A stretch of 51,151 nucleotides of DNA from positions 1 to 51,151 of the forward strand of contig CALEJW010000238.1 in the NCBI GenBank assembly GCA_937898635.1, given 5' to 3'. Positions 32,947 to 41,227 of this stretch are shown here, piece by piece; within the stretch, counting starts at the first letter, position 1; each line of letters starts with the position of its first letter. The position numbers and the translations under genes were made by a program. The notes below the pieces were generated by a model. It ran no database searches. It saw only the letters and a list, made by a program, of their open reading frames with translations, and had not been told where the DNA came from. The DNA is from an uncultured Pseudomonadota bacterium. GTDB lineage: Bacteria > Pseudomonadota > Gammaproteobacteria > Burkholderiales > Usitatibacteraceae.

Positions 32947-34824
32947 ATGGCCCCGAAGCCCCGCAAGTCCGGGCGCGCGAGCGCCCCCGCCCGCAAGCCG
33001 CCCACGCGAAACGTCACGCCCGACAAGGTCGACCTGCGCGACCGGCCCTACCACCCTTCGGTGGCCCTCGTGCCGCCGCCCGCGTACCGCACGAAGGCGA
33101 AACTCCCCGTCCTCGACCAGGGGAACACGAGCGCGTGCACCGGGTTCTCTCTGGCGGTCGTCATGAACGGCCTGCTGCAGCTCTCGGGCCGGCGCACGGA
33201 GGCCGCGGTTTCGCCCTGGATGCTCTACTCGATGGCGCGCCGCTACGACGAGTTCCCGGGCGCGCAGGACGCGGGCTCGAGCCTGCGCGGGGCGCTGAAG
33301 GGCTGGCACCGCCATGGCGCCTGCGCGCTGCGGCTCTGGCGCGAGATCGACATGCCCAGCGCCACCAACGTGCCGGGCGAGGACTGGTGGCTCGACGCCG
33401 TGAACCGGCCGCTGGGCGCCTACTACCGCGTGGACACGCGCTCGGTGACCGACATGCACGTGGCGCTGAACGAGGCCGGCATCCTCTACGCGAGCGCCAT
33501 CTGCCACGACGGCTGGCTGGAAGACCGCAAGGCGAAGTCCCGCAAGGACTGGGTGATTCCGTTTCGCAAGGCCGCGCCGTCCGACGGCGGGCACGCGTTC
33601 GCGATCGTCGGCTACGACGCGCGCGGCTTCCTGGTGCACAACTCCTGGGGCGAGGACTGGGGCGACGGCGGGCTCGCGACGCTCACCTACGCCGACTGGC
33701 TCGAGCATGCGATGGACTGCTGGGTGGCGCAGCTCGGCGTGGTGACGCAGGAGCATCGCCGCGTGGCCGCCTCCCCGATGCCGGCCGGGGGCGCCAAGGG
33801 GCGAGCGCTCTCCGCCGACCGCGGCCTCGCCCGCCACCAGCTCGCGCCCTACGTGATCGACATGGAGAACAACGGCCGCCTGTCCGGCTCCGGCGCCTTC
33901 CGCACCGGCGAGGACGACGTGCGCGCCCTCGTCACCGACTACCTCGACGCCGCGCGGCGCGACTGGAACGTGAAGCCCGGCGAGCCGCTCGACCTGTGCC
34001 TCTACGCCCACGGCGGGCTCGTCGGCGAGGACGACGCGGCCGCGACCTTCTCGAAGTGGTGGCCCGCGCTCTACGCCGCGCGGCGCTTTCCCGTCTTCCT
34101 CATGTGGGAGTCGGACCTGTGGTCCACCCTCAAGGGCCGCCTCGAGGACACGGTGAAGGCCGCGCCGAGGCCGACCTCGGGGCCCTTCGAGGCCCTGGGC
34201 AAGTGGTGGAACGCGCGGCTGGAATCGCTCCTCGCGCCCGCGGGCGCGATGCTCTGGGGCGAGATGAAGCAGAACGCGCAGGCGATCTCCGGCGAGCCCG
34301 GGAGCGGCGCGCGCCTGCTCGTGAAGCACCTCCTGGCTTCCCCCGTGGCGGCGCGCCACCCGCTGCGCCTGCACCTCGTCGGCCACTCCGCGGGCTCGAT
34401 CGTGCACGCCTACCTCGTGGACCGGCTCGCGGCGATGGAGTGGGACTTCGCGAGCCTCACCTTCCTCGCGCCCGCGCTGCGCGTGGACGACTTCGACGAG
34501 CGCCTGCGGCCGTGGATCGAGAACGGCCGGGTGAAGCGCTTCCGCGAGTTCCACCTGGGCGACGCGGCGGAGCGGCAGGACCCCACCTGCCGGCCGATCC
34601 TGGGCTACGGGCGCTCGCTGCTCTACCTCGTCTCGAACGCCTTCGAGGGCGGGCGGGAAGTGCCGATCCTCGGGATGGAGAAGCACTTTCCCGCGGACCT
34701 CGCGCGGCGGCGCTCCGTGAAGGTGTTCACGACACCCGGGGCGGCCAGTGCCAGCACGACCCACGGCGGATTCGACGACGACGCGACGACGATGGCGAGC
34801 GTGATCGCGGGCATGGGGAACTAG
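32947..34824 (+). CDS. Papain-like (C1) peptidase fused to an alpha/beta hydrolase
   Basis: The 625-residue protein has two enzyme domains. Residues about 50-265 look like a C1A papain fold: Gln58 and Cys64 in DQGNTSACTGFS (six residues apart, as Gln19 and Cys25 in papain), His216 in GGHAFAIVGYD and Asn232 in HNSWGEDWGDGG. Residues about 345-625 look like a lipase/hydrolase: YAHGGLVGEDD as a likely oxyanion segment, Ser481 in VGHSAGS and a possible His606 in THGGFDDD. There is no signal peptide; the first 25 residues are Lys/Arg/Pro-rich. The papain disulfide cysteine (position 22) is Thr, fitting a cytosolic protein. GAAGGAGA precedes the ATG. It sits alone on its strand beside yajD; the role is unknown. 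Confidence 0.85.
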   Translation: MAPKPRKSGRASAPARKPPTRNVTPDKVDLRDRPYHPSVALVPPPAYRTKAKLPVLDQGNTSACTGFSLAVVMNGLLQLSGRRTEAAVSPWMLYSMARRYDEFPGAQDAGSSLRGALKGWHRHGACALRLWREIDMPSATNVPGEDWWLDAVNRPLGAYYRVDTRSVTDMHVALNEAGILYASAICHDGWLEDRKAKSRKDWVIPFRKAAPSDGGHAFAIVGYDARGFLVHNSWGEDWGDGGLATLTYADWLEHAMDCWVAQLGVVTQEHRRVAASPMPAGGAKGRALSADRGLARHQLAPYVIDMENNGRLSGSGAFRTGEDDVRALVTDYLDAARRDWNVKPGEPLDLCLYAHGGLVGEDDAAATFSKWWPALYAARRFPVFLMWESDLWSTLKGRLEDTVKAAPRPTSGPFEALGKWWNARLESLLAPAGAMLWGEMKQNAQAISGEPGSGARLLVKHLLASPVAARHPLRLHLVGHSAGSIVHAYLVDRLAAMEWDFASLTFLAPALRVDDFDERLRPWIENGRVKRFREFHLGDAAERQDPTCRPILGYGRSLLYLVSNAFEGGREVPILGMEKHFPADLARRRSVKVFTTPGAASASTTHGGFDDDATTMASVIAGMGN

Positions 34825-34876
34825 GCTCTGGCAGAATGACGCCGGGCCGCGCCTCGCGGCCGCGGGGCCGACTTCC

Positions 34877-35614
34877 ATGGATCTCTACATCGTCACCGGC
34901 CACACCAGGGGCCTCGGCCGCGCGCTCGCGGAGAAGCTGGGCGCCGAGCCCGAGGTGGAGCTGATCGCCCTCGGAAGGGCCGCGGACGGGCCCGTGCCCG
35001 GCGGCGCGCAGCTCTACGTCGACCTCGCCGACTCGCGCGCGCTCGACGCGGTCTTCGACCGCGTCGAGGAACGCCTGCGGGGCAAGCGCTACGCGAAGGC
35101 GGTGCTGGTGAACAACGCGGGCGTGATCTCGCCCGTGGGCATGATCGACCGCGTGGACCCCGCGGAGCTCGCGACGAACCTCGCGGTGAACTTCACCGCC
35201 CCCATCCTCCTCATGCGCCGCTTCCTCCTCGCCACCGAGACCTGCGCGAAGCTGCGGCGCGTAGTCAACATCTCCTCCGGCGCCGGGCGCCGCCCGATCT
35301 TCGGCTGGGGCGCCTATTGCGCCGCCAAGGCGGGCCTCGACATGGTCTCGCGCGTGGCCGCGCTGGAAGCGCAGACGGCGCGCACGAACGTCGAGGTGGT
35401 GAGCCTCGCCCCCGGCGTGATCGACACGCCCATGCAGGGCGTGGTGCGCAGCGCGAGCCCCGAGGAGTTCGTGGACGTGGAGCGCTTCCGGCAGATGAAG
35501 GCCGCGGGCGAGCTTCGCGATCCCGCCGACGTCGCCGCGGACATCCTTCGCCTGGAGAAGTCCGGCAAGCTCTTCGCCGAGCCCGTCGCCGACCTGCGCA
35601 CGCTCGGCGCGTGA
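34877..35614 (+). CDS. Short-chain dehydrogenase/reductase
   Basis: The 245-residue SDR has the cofactor motif TGHTRGLGRALA, NNAG near residue 78 and the catalytic Ser...YxxxK (NISSGAG; YCAAKAG). The N-terminus resembles sepiapterin- or benzil-reductase-like SDRs that use NADPH. Its stop overlaps the GTG start of the TauE gene (GTGA), so the two are coupled. Substrate unknown. Confidence 0.88.
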   Translation: MDLYIVTGHTRGLGRALAEKLGAEPEVELIALGRAADGPVPGGAQLYVDLADSRALDAVFDRVEERLRGKRYAKAVLVNNAGVISPVGMIDRVDPAELATNLAVNFTAPILLMRRFLLATETCAKLRRVVNISSGAGRRPIFGWGAYCAAKAGLDMVSRVAALEAQTARTNVEVVSLAPGVIDTPMQGVVRSASPEEFVDVERFRQMKAAGELRDPADVAADILRLEKSGKLFAEPVADLRTLGA

Positions 35615-36372
35615 TCACCGATCCGCTCTTCTACGCGGTGGCGATCCCCGCGGTGCTCGTCATGGGCGTCTCCAAGGGCGGCTTCGGCAGCGGCCTGGGG
35701 CTCATGGCCACGCCGATGGTGGCACTCGTGGTGCCCACGCCGCAGGCCGCGGCGATCATGCTGCCCATCCTCCTGGTGATGGACGCGACGGGGCTCCTCG
35801 CCTACCGCGGCACCTTCCACCGCGGCAACCTCCTGCTGCTCCTGGCCGGCGGCGTCACCGGCATCGCGCTCGGCACGCTCACCTTCCGCTACTTCAGCGA
35901 GGCGACGATCCGCCTGCTCCTCGGCGCGATGGCGATCGCCTTCGTGGCGCACCGCCTGCGGCTGGGCGGGAGCCGGGCGCCGGCCGCGGCGCCCTCCCGG
36001 CCGAAGGGCTTCTTCTGGTCCACGGTGGCCGGGCTCACGAGCACCATCGCCCATGCGGGCGGTCCGCCGCTGAGCGTGTACCTGCTGCCGCTCAAGCTCG
36101 ACAAGGCCGTGCTCGTGGGCACGACGGTGATCTTCTTCGCGGTGATCAACGCGGCCAAGGTGGCCCCGTACTTCTGGCTCGGGCTCTTCGACGCGAGGAA
36201 CCTCCTCACCTCGCTCGTGCTCGCGCCCCTCGCGCCCGTGGGGATCGGGCTCGGCGTGTGGCTCCTGCGCCGGCTCTCGCAGGAACTCTTCTACCGCATC
36301 GCCTACGCGATGCTCGCGATCGTCGGCGCGAAGCTCCTCTGGGACGGGGTGCGCGGCCTCGCCTGGGCCTAG
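35611..36372 (+). CDS. TauE/SafE-family membrane transporter
   Basis: The 253-residue protein has about eight membrane helices and the TauE/SafE pattern: GVSKGGFGSGLGLMATPMVAL in the first half and the repeat-like TSTIAHAGGPPLSVYLLPL in the second. The family exports sulfite or related organosulfur anions. A GTG start overlapping the SDR stop is chosen, which makes the conserved N-terminus complete. Its stop shares a CTAG with the convergent gene. Confidence 0.9.
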   Translation: MITDPLFYAVAIPAVLVMGVSKGGFGSGLGLMATPMVALVVPTPQAAAIMLPILLVMDATGLLAYRGTFHRGNLLLLLAGGVTGIALGTLTFRYFSEATIRLLLGAMAIAFVAHRLRLGGSRAPAAAPSRPKGFFWSTVAGLTSTIAHAGGPPLSVYLLPLKLDKAVLVGTTVIFFAVINAAKVAPYFWLGLFDARNLLTSLVLAPLAPVGIGLGVWLLRRLSQELFYRIAYAMLAIVGAKLLWDGVRGLAWA

Positions 36373-37958
36373 CCGCGCGCGCGGCGCAGCCGGCGCCACA
36401 GCGCGCCCGCGAGCCACGCGAGCGGCAGCACGCCCGAGAGCGTCCACGCGAGGATCGGCCAGGTGGAGCGGCGCGGCGCCTCGGGCAGCAGGTCGGGCTC
36501 CTCCAGCCCGGCGGGAAAGGGGCGCGGCGGCACGGGCACCACCTCGAGCGCCGCCGGGTCGCGCGGCAGCGCGGCGAGGTACTCGCGCGGATTGGCCGCG
36601 GGCCAGGTGCCCCATCTTCGCGACGAGGGGATCTGCGGGAGCCTCAGCCCCACCAGCGCCACGAGGTCGCGCGCGAGCATCGCGGCGAGGGGGCCGTCGG
36701 CGCTTCCCGCGCCGTCGCGCGCGAGCCGCACGAGGCTGAAGGCCGCCTCCTCGAAGGCCGCGGCGGGCATGAGGCGCGTGCGGTCCTCGGTGAGGTACTC
36801 GTAGGCGGTGCGCGCGGCCGCGAGGCTGCCCTCGGCGAAGATTTTCGCGGGCATGCTCAGCCAGGCGAGGAGCCCCGAGGAGGATTCGCGCGGCGGCAGG
36901 GGCCAGCCGAGCGCGCGCGCCGCGTCGACGCTGATCGAGGCGCAGTTCATCGTCGCGTGCCGGTAGCGCAGCTGGCGGCGCCAGAACTGCAGGTAGAGGC
37001 GATTCAGGCCGCCCTGCAGCAAGGCGGGCGCGCGCTCGTCGTCGAGGATCGCGAGGAGCAGGTAGGACGGCCGGTACCAGGCCTGCCCGCTGTTCAGGTC
37101 CGCGAGGTAGTTGTCGAGCGGCACCGGCGCGGGAAGGATGCCCTTCTCGCTCACCGCGTCCGGCGTGTAGAAGTTCGACGCGAGGAGGTCCGCGAGGCCG
37201 CCGTCGGCGCCGAGCCGGCCCGTGGCGAAGGCGAAGTGCCCGCCCCAGGCCTCGTCGTCGTCGCCCTGGGCGCCGTTCAGGATGATCGCGAGCACGGGGC
37301 GCCCGGCCCAGTCGCGCGCGCCGGGCGTGCGCTCCCAGAGCGGATGGGTCTCCGGTGGTGAGGCCGCGCCCGCGCGCGGGGCGCTGCGGAAGAGGCCGCG
37401 CAGGGCGAGCTTCGGCGTGCGCGAGCCGGCGACGGAAACGGCGGGCGCCGAGGGATCGGGGCGCCAGTCGTCCGGCCAGAGCGCGCGCGCGACGAACCCG
37501 CCGCCCGCCCCGGTCTCGCCGCGCATCGTGACCGTGCGCCGGGCCAGCCAGGCGAAGGTGGAGGCGTCGGCCCAGGAACGGTTGGCCGCGATCCGCGGCG
37601 CCAACGCGAGGGGCCGGGAAACGCCCGCTTCCTCGAAGGAGCGGCCATCGGGCGCGATGCGCACCGCCCGCCGGCGCTCCGGCGCGGCGATCCAGACCAG
37701 CGGCGGCCCGGTGAGCGCGCCGGGCGCGGCCGCCCAGGCCGCGAGATCGGCGAAGGGATCGGTCGCGCGGGAATATCCGGCGGCGGGCGCTGTTATCGGG
37801 ATGGCGATCGTCTCGCCCGCGAAGAGATGGCGGGCGGCGGGGTGGAGTGCCCCGCCGGCCGTCGCGCCGGTGGCCAGGCGGAACCCGGAAGGGTCGTGCA
37901 GGCCGATCGGCGCGTCCTGCGGGGGTAGGCGGTTATCCGGCATCGCAGCCGCCATCAT
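36369..37958 (-). CDS. Large membrane-anchored protein, possible permuted papain-fold enzyme
   Basis: The 529-residue protein has one clear transmembrane helix at the C-terminus (TWPILAWTLSGVLPLAWLAG) and an otherwise soluble body. GGHFAFATG (His241) followed about 100 residues later by MNCASISVD (Cys339) has the His-first, Cys-later order of circularly permuted NlpC/P60-like families such as DUF4105 or LRAT-like proteins. I do not recognise the family with certainty. Starts at 37958, 37955 and 37943 are all in frame and none has a good ribosome site. The C-terminal stop shares a CTAG with TauE. Confidence 0.6.
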   Translation of the reverse strand: MMAAAMPDNRLPPQDAPIGLHDPSGFRLATGATAGGALHPAARHLFAGETIAIPITAPAAGYSRATDPFADLAAWAAAPGALTGPPLVWIAAPERRRAVRIAPDGRSFEEAGVSRPLALAPRIAANRSWADASTFAWLARRTVTMRGETGAGGGFVARALWPDDWRPDPSAPAVSVAGSRTPKLALRGLFRSAPRAGAASPPETHPLWERTPGARDWAGRPVLAIILNGAQGDDDEAWGGHFAFATGRLGADGGLADLLASNFYTPDAVSEKGILPAPVPLDNYLADLNSGQAWYRPSYLLLAILDDERAPALLQGGLNRLYLQFWRRQLRYRHATMNCASISVDAARALGWPLPPRESSSGLLAWLSMPAKIFAEGSLAAARTAYEYLTEDRTRLMPAAAFEEAAFSLVRLARDGAGSADGPLAAMLARDLVALVGLRLPQIPSSRRWGTWPAANPREYLAALPRDPAALEVVPVPPRPFPAGLEEPDLLPEAPRRSTWPILAWTLSGVLPLAWLAGALWRRLRRARG

Positions 37959-38035
37959 GCACGGTGGCGGCGCCGGCGCTACACTGCGCGCGTTCCACCC
38001 GCCCGACCCACCACGACAACAGAGGAACCTCCACC

Positions 38036-38278
38036 ATGAAAAGAATCATCGCCGCCGCCGTCGCGACGCTCTTCGCGGGCTCCGCCCTCGCCTTCCACTG
38101 CCCCAAGGACATGAAGGCGATCGACGAGGCCCTCGCGAAGAACCCCAAGATCACCGAGGCGCAGATGAAGGACGTGAAGAAGATGCGCGCCGACGGCGAG
38201 GCCCTGCACAAGGCCGGCAAGCACCAGGAGTCCGTCGACACGCTCGCCAAGGCGATGAAGATCCTCGCCATCAAGTAG
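38036..38278 (+). CDS. Small exported helical protein (80 aa)
   Basis: The protein starts with a signal peptide (MKRIIAAAVATLFAGSALA) and continues FHCPKDMKAIDEALAKN with Lys/Ala-rich helices. The mature protein is about 60 residues with a single cysteine close to its N-terminus. AGAGGAA precedes the ATG, and a strong terminator follows, so it is a single-gene transcript. I recognise no family; a periplasmic role is likely. Confidence 0.75.
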   Translation: MKRIIAAAVATLFAGSALAFHCPKDMKAIDEALAKNPKITEAQMKDVKKMRADGEALHKAGKHQESVDTLAKAMKILAIK

Positions 38279-38308
38279 GGTCCCGCCGCTCCCCTCGCGG
38301 GGATAAGG

Positions 38309-38337
38309 ACGCCGCGCCCCGGGGCGCGGCGTTTTTC
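38309..38337 (+). terminator. Rho-independent terminator after the 80-residue gene
   Basis: Exact 12-base arms (38309-38320 and 38321-38332) form a GC-rich hairpin whose middle bases must open as a loop, followed by TTTTT. It lies 31 bases after the stop and just before the 3' end of convergent phoD. Confidence 0.88.
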
Positions 38338-38339
38338 CT

Positions 38340-39902
38340 TCAGTCGCCGTCCTTCGCCGGCGGGACCTCGACGCCGGCCCGTCCCGCCGCGACGGTGAAG
38401 GTGGCCGCCGTCGCCACGCCCGCGTCGGCGCGCTTGACGGTCTCCACCACGCGCAGCCGCGCCTCCAGCCTGTCGCGACCGAGATCGAGCAGGGTGTAGC
38501 CGCGTTGCGAGCCGTCCGCGTGGAGGATGTGGGGATTGGCCTCGCGGATGGCGGCCACGCGCCTGGCGCCCGGCCCCTGCGCGGAGATCGAGGTCCCGCA
38601 GAACTCCGCGGCGACCACGGGCGAGCCCGGGTCCTCCGGGCGCCGGTGCAGGTTCGCCACGAAGCTCGCGTGCACGTCGCCCCCCAGGACGACGGGATTG
38701 GCCGCGCCGCTTTCGGCGATCGCGTCGAGCAGGCGCTCCCGCGCGCCGGGGTAGCCGTCCCAGCCGTCGGTCCAGTGCTGCGCGCCCCGCTCGCTGCGCC
38801 GTCCCGCCGGCGCGACGAGGGTCTGCTGGACGACGAGGTTCCAGCGCGCGCTCGAGGCCGCGAGCGCCCCGGCGAGCCAGCGTTCCTGGGCCTCTCCGAG
38901 CATCGATCGCCCCGCGGCGAGGCGTTCCTCGCACCAGGGACCGACCACGTTGCCGCCTCCGCGGCCGGCCCGCGGGCAGGCCTGGGGATCGCGGTACTGC
39001 CGGCCGTCCAGCACGAAGAGCGTCGCGAGCCCGCCCCACGCGTGCTCGCCGTAGAGACGCAACTCGCCGTCGGGGCGGAGCATGGCGGGGCGAAGCGGCA
39101 GGTGCTCGAAGTACGCGCGGTACCCGGCCGCCCGGCGCGCGAGGAAGCGCGGGTCGAGGTCCTCGGCGCGATCGCCCGCGTAGTCGTTGTCCACCTCGTG
39201 GTCGTCCCAGGTGGCGAGCCACGGCGCGCAGGCGTGCGCCGCCTGCAGGTCGGGATCGGTGCGGTAGAGCGCGTGGCGGACGCGGTACTCGTCGAGCGTG
39301 CGCGGCTCGCCGGCGCCGTGCTTGCGCACGTGCCCGCGGCCCCAGCTCGACTCGTAGATGTAGTCGCCCACGAAGGCCACGAGGTCGGGCGCGTCCGCCG
39401 CGAGGTGGCGGTGCGCGACGAAATGGCCCTGCTCGTAGTGCTGGCAGGAGGCGAGGGCGAGCCGGAGCGCGCCGTCGCCGCCCGGTGCGGGCGCGGTGCG
39501 CGCCCGGCCGGTCGCGCTCGCCTCGCCGCCGGCGAGGAAGCGGTAGTGATACCAGCGTCCCGGCTCGAGTCCCCCGGCCTCGACGTGCACGGCGTGGGCG
39601 CGCGCGGCCTCGGCGCGGACCGTGCCGCGCCGCGCGATGCGCGCGAAGCGCTCGTCGTGCGCGATTTCCCAGCCGATCTCGATGCCCTCGGGACCGAGGC
39701 CGCCGCCGGCGAGGGGTTCCGGCGCGAGCCGCGTCCACAGCACGAAGCCCGTGGCGGTGGGGCACCCGGAGGCGACGCCGAGCGTGAAGGGATGGGAGGA
39801 AAACCTCGCCGGCCGCGCGGCGCGGGAAGCGGCGGGCGCGAGGAAGGCGGCCGCGGCCGCGGCGAACGCGCGGCGCAGGAACCTGCGGCGGTCGGTAACC
39901 AT
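38340..39902 (-). CDS. phoD: PhoD-like alkaline phosphatase/phosphodiesterase, Tat-exported
   Basis: The protein begins MVTDRRRFLRRAFAAAAAA, a twin-arginine signal, and ends in the PhoD metallophosphatase domain (LASCQHYEQGH, VAFVGDYIYE, WDDHEVDNDY and GGDVHASFVANL). The length is 520 residues from 39902. An alternative ATG lies at 39911, and the open frame runs to 39962. The 39902 start is chosen because a GATAAT box ends seven bases before it and no Shine-Dalgarno fits either. PhoD releases phosphate from diesters or monoesters outside the cytoplasm; no Pho box was found. Confidence 0.9.
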   Translation of the reverse strand: MVTDRRRFLRRAFAAAAAAFLAPAASRAARPARFSSHPFTLGVASGCPTATGFVLWTRLAPEPLAGGGLGPEGIEIGWEIAHDERFARIARRGTVRAEAARAHAVHVEAGGLEPGRWYHYRFLAGGEASATGRARTAPAPGGDGALRLALASCQHYEQGHFVAHRHLAADAPDLVAFVGDYIYESSWGRGHVRKHGAGEPRTLDEYRVRHALYRTDPDLQAAHACAPWLATWDDHEVDNDYAGDRAEDLDPRFLARRAAGYRAYFEHLPLRPAMLRPDGELRLYGEHAWGGLATLFVLDGRQYRDPQACPRAGRGGGNVVGPWCEERLAAGRSMLGEAQERWLAGALAASSARWNLVVQQTLVAPAGRRSERGAQHWTDGWDGYPGARERLLDAIAESGAANPVVLGGDVHASFVANLHRRPEDPGSPVVAAEFCGTSISAQGPGARRVAAIREANPHILHADGSQRGYTLLDLGRDRLEARLRVVETVKRADAGVATAATFTVAAGRAGVEVPPAKDGD

Positions 39903-39909
39903 CGGCAAC

Positions 39910-39915
39910 ATTATC
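39910..39915 (-). promoter_or_regulatory. Possible -10 box for phoD
   Basis: Minus-strand GATAAT matches consensus at 5 of 6 positions and ends seven bases before the preferred ATG. A TTGCCA 12 bases further upstream is too close to be its -35. Two copies of ATGTTGCC flank the box. Confidence 0.35.
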
Positions 39916-39973
39916 GCAGGGGAGGGTTGGCAACATGGATCCCCGCCCGCCCCGGGACCCACGAGGAGACGCC

Positions 39974-40363
39974 ATGAACGATGCCGCCAGGACGGTGAGC
40001 ACCATCGCGTGGTTCGAGATCGCCGTCACCGATTTCGACCGCGCCGTGAAGTTCTACGAGCGGGTGCTGGGCGAGCCCGTGCAGCGCGAGAAGATGGGAG
40101 AGAGCGACATGGGCGTCTTCCGCCACCAGGGCGAGACTTCCGTGGGCGGCGCGCTCTGGCGCGGCGACGGCTGCAAGCCATCGGCCGAGGGAACGGTCGT
40201 CTACTTCCAGGCCCAGCCCGACCTCGCGGCGGCGCTCGCCCGCGTCGAGCCCGCGGGCGGGCGCGTCGTCGTGCCGAAGACCGCGCTGCCCGGCGACATG
40301 GGCCACTTCGCGCAATTCCTCGACAGCGAGGGCAATCGCGTCGGGCTCTACTCGACGAAGTGA
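39974..40363 (+). CDS. VOC-family protein (glyoxalase/dioxygenase superfamily)
   Basis: The 129-residue protein has paired beta-alpha-beta-beta-beta modules: IAWFEIAVTDFDRAVKFYERVLG at the start and GDMGHFAQFLDSEGNRVGLYS at the end. VOC members bind a metal and catalyse varied reactions, or bind antibiotics. His/Glu candidates are present but the substrate is unknown. GAGGAGA precedes the ATG at 39974; a start at 39935 is rejected as it lacks a ribosome site. Confidence 0.88.
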   Translation: MNDAARTVSTIAWFEIAVTDFDRAVKFYERVLGEPVQREKMGESDMGVFRHQGETSVGGALWRGDGCKPSAEGTVVYFQAQPDLAAALARVEPAGGRVVVPKTALPGDMGHFAQFLDSEGNRVGLYSTK

Positions 40364-40409
40364 GCGGGGACCGGCCGGGAGAAGGGCGCGCGGCGCGTCC
40401 CGCCGCGCG

Positions 40410-40928
40410 CTAGGCGGCGGCCTGCGCGGGCCGCTTGCGGAAGATCGCGAGCCAGGCGGCGACCGCGAGGATGGCGGCGAACCACACGAACGCCCACTCC
40501 GCGATCGAAAGCCCGAAGAGGCTCCACTCCACCTTCGCGCAATCGCCCGTGCCCGCGAAGATCTTCGGCAGGGCCTGCGCGAGCGGGAAGTTGCCGAGCA
40601 GGAAGTCGAGGTCGCCCGCCATGCACTTCGCCGGTTCCGGCGCCGGGAAGCGCTGCAGGAGCGACTGGCGCACCGAGACGCTGCCGCCGGCGATCGCGAG
40701 GCCCCCGATGAGGACGGCGTAGACGCGCACGCCCACGCGCACCGGGCCGTGGATCGCGGCGACGAGCGCCACCGCGCCGATCATCACGAAGGCGTAGCGC
40801 TGCAGGATGCACATGGGGCAGGGGTCGAGCCCGACGTTGTGCTGCAGGACGAGGCCGAAGCCGATGAGGCCGGCGCAGGCGGCGAAGACGGCGGCGAAGA
40901 CGGCGCGGGAGGAGAGTCGGGCGAGCAT
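40410..40928 (-). CDS. dsbB: Disulfide bond formation protein B (DsbB)
   Basis: The 172-residue inner-membrane protein reoxidises DsbA and passes electrons to quinones. It has four helices and the two active cysteine pairs: Cys37-Cys40 (DPCPMC) and Cys102...Cys130. The open frame continues to 41192, but the conserved start is MLARLSSRAVF. Exported proteins with paired cysteines in this window, such as that at 48672, would depend on it. Confidence 0.95.
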   Translation of the reverse strand: MLARLSSRAVFAAVFAACAGLIGFGLVLQHNVGLDPCPMCILQRYAFVMIGAVALVAAIHGPVRVGVRVYAVLIGGLAIAGGSVSVRQSLLQRFPAPEPAKCMAGDLDFLLGNFPLAQALPKIFAGTGDCAKVEWSLFGLSIAEWAFVWFAAILAVAAWLAIFRKRPAQAAA

Positions 40929-41140
40929 GGCGGTCACGGGTTCTGGGACGCGCAATCTTCCCACAGGTTCCGCCGCGCCCCGTTCGATCCACGTCAATTC
41001 CGGCAGGGCCGGAAGTGACACTTTGGGCCCACGGACGGCGGGCCTGTCGCCCCCCCGCGACGGCGCGGCGGGCGGTTTTCGGCCCGCCCGGGGCCCGAAC
41101 CGACGGGCTCCCGGAAAGTCATGAAATAACAATGGCTTGC
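40929..41140. other. Intergenic region between dsbB and the exported-protein gene
   Basis: I see no gene in these 212 bases. They hold one hairpin (arms GGCGGGC 41067-41073 and GCCCGCC 41082-41088, 8-base loop) without a T-tract. The next 87 bases carry the inverted repeat and sigma-54-type promoter listed separately. Confidence 0.6.
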
Positions 41141-41160
41141 AGTGCGGAATCGTCCGCACT
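41141..41160. promoter_or_regulatory. Perfect inverted repeat upstream of the sigma-54-type promoter
   Basis: AGTGCGGA-ATCG-TCCGCACT has exact 8-base arms. Its centre lies about 26 bases before the GG of the -24 element. That is closer than usual for an enhancer-binding protein, so a repressor or a stem in an upstream transcript are also possible. Confidence 0.6.
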
Positions 41161-41176
41161 CCGGTGAAAGGCTCCG

Positions 41177-41191
41177 GGCACTCTTCTTGCA
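41177..41191 (+). promoter_or_regulatory. Sigma-54-type (-24/-12) promoter
   Basis: GGCAC-TCTTC-TTGCA has the invariant GG and GC exactly 12 bases apart, as in the consensus TGGCAC-N5-TTGCW. Only the T before GG differs (G here). Transcription would start near 41202, giving a leader of about 26 bases before the ATG at 41228. Confidence 0.55.
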
Positions 41192-41227
41192 CGGTTTCCG
41201 GGACGAAGTCCCCGGAGTCCGATCGCC

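Noticed and set aside
39928..39933. TTGCCA as -35 of phoD
   Set aside because: It is only 12 bases from the GATAAT box, too close for a sigma-70 promoter.
41133..41147. Second sigma-54-like element (TGGCTTGCAGTGCGG)
   Set aside because: GG and the next GC are 10 bases apart rather than 12, so it fails the spacing rule.
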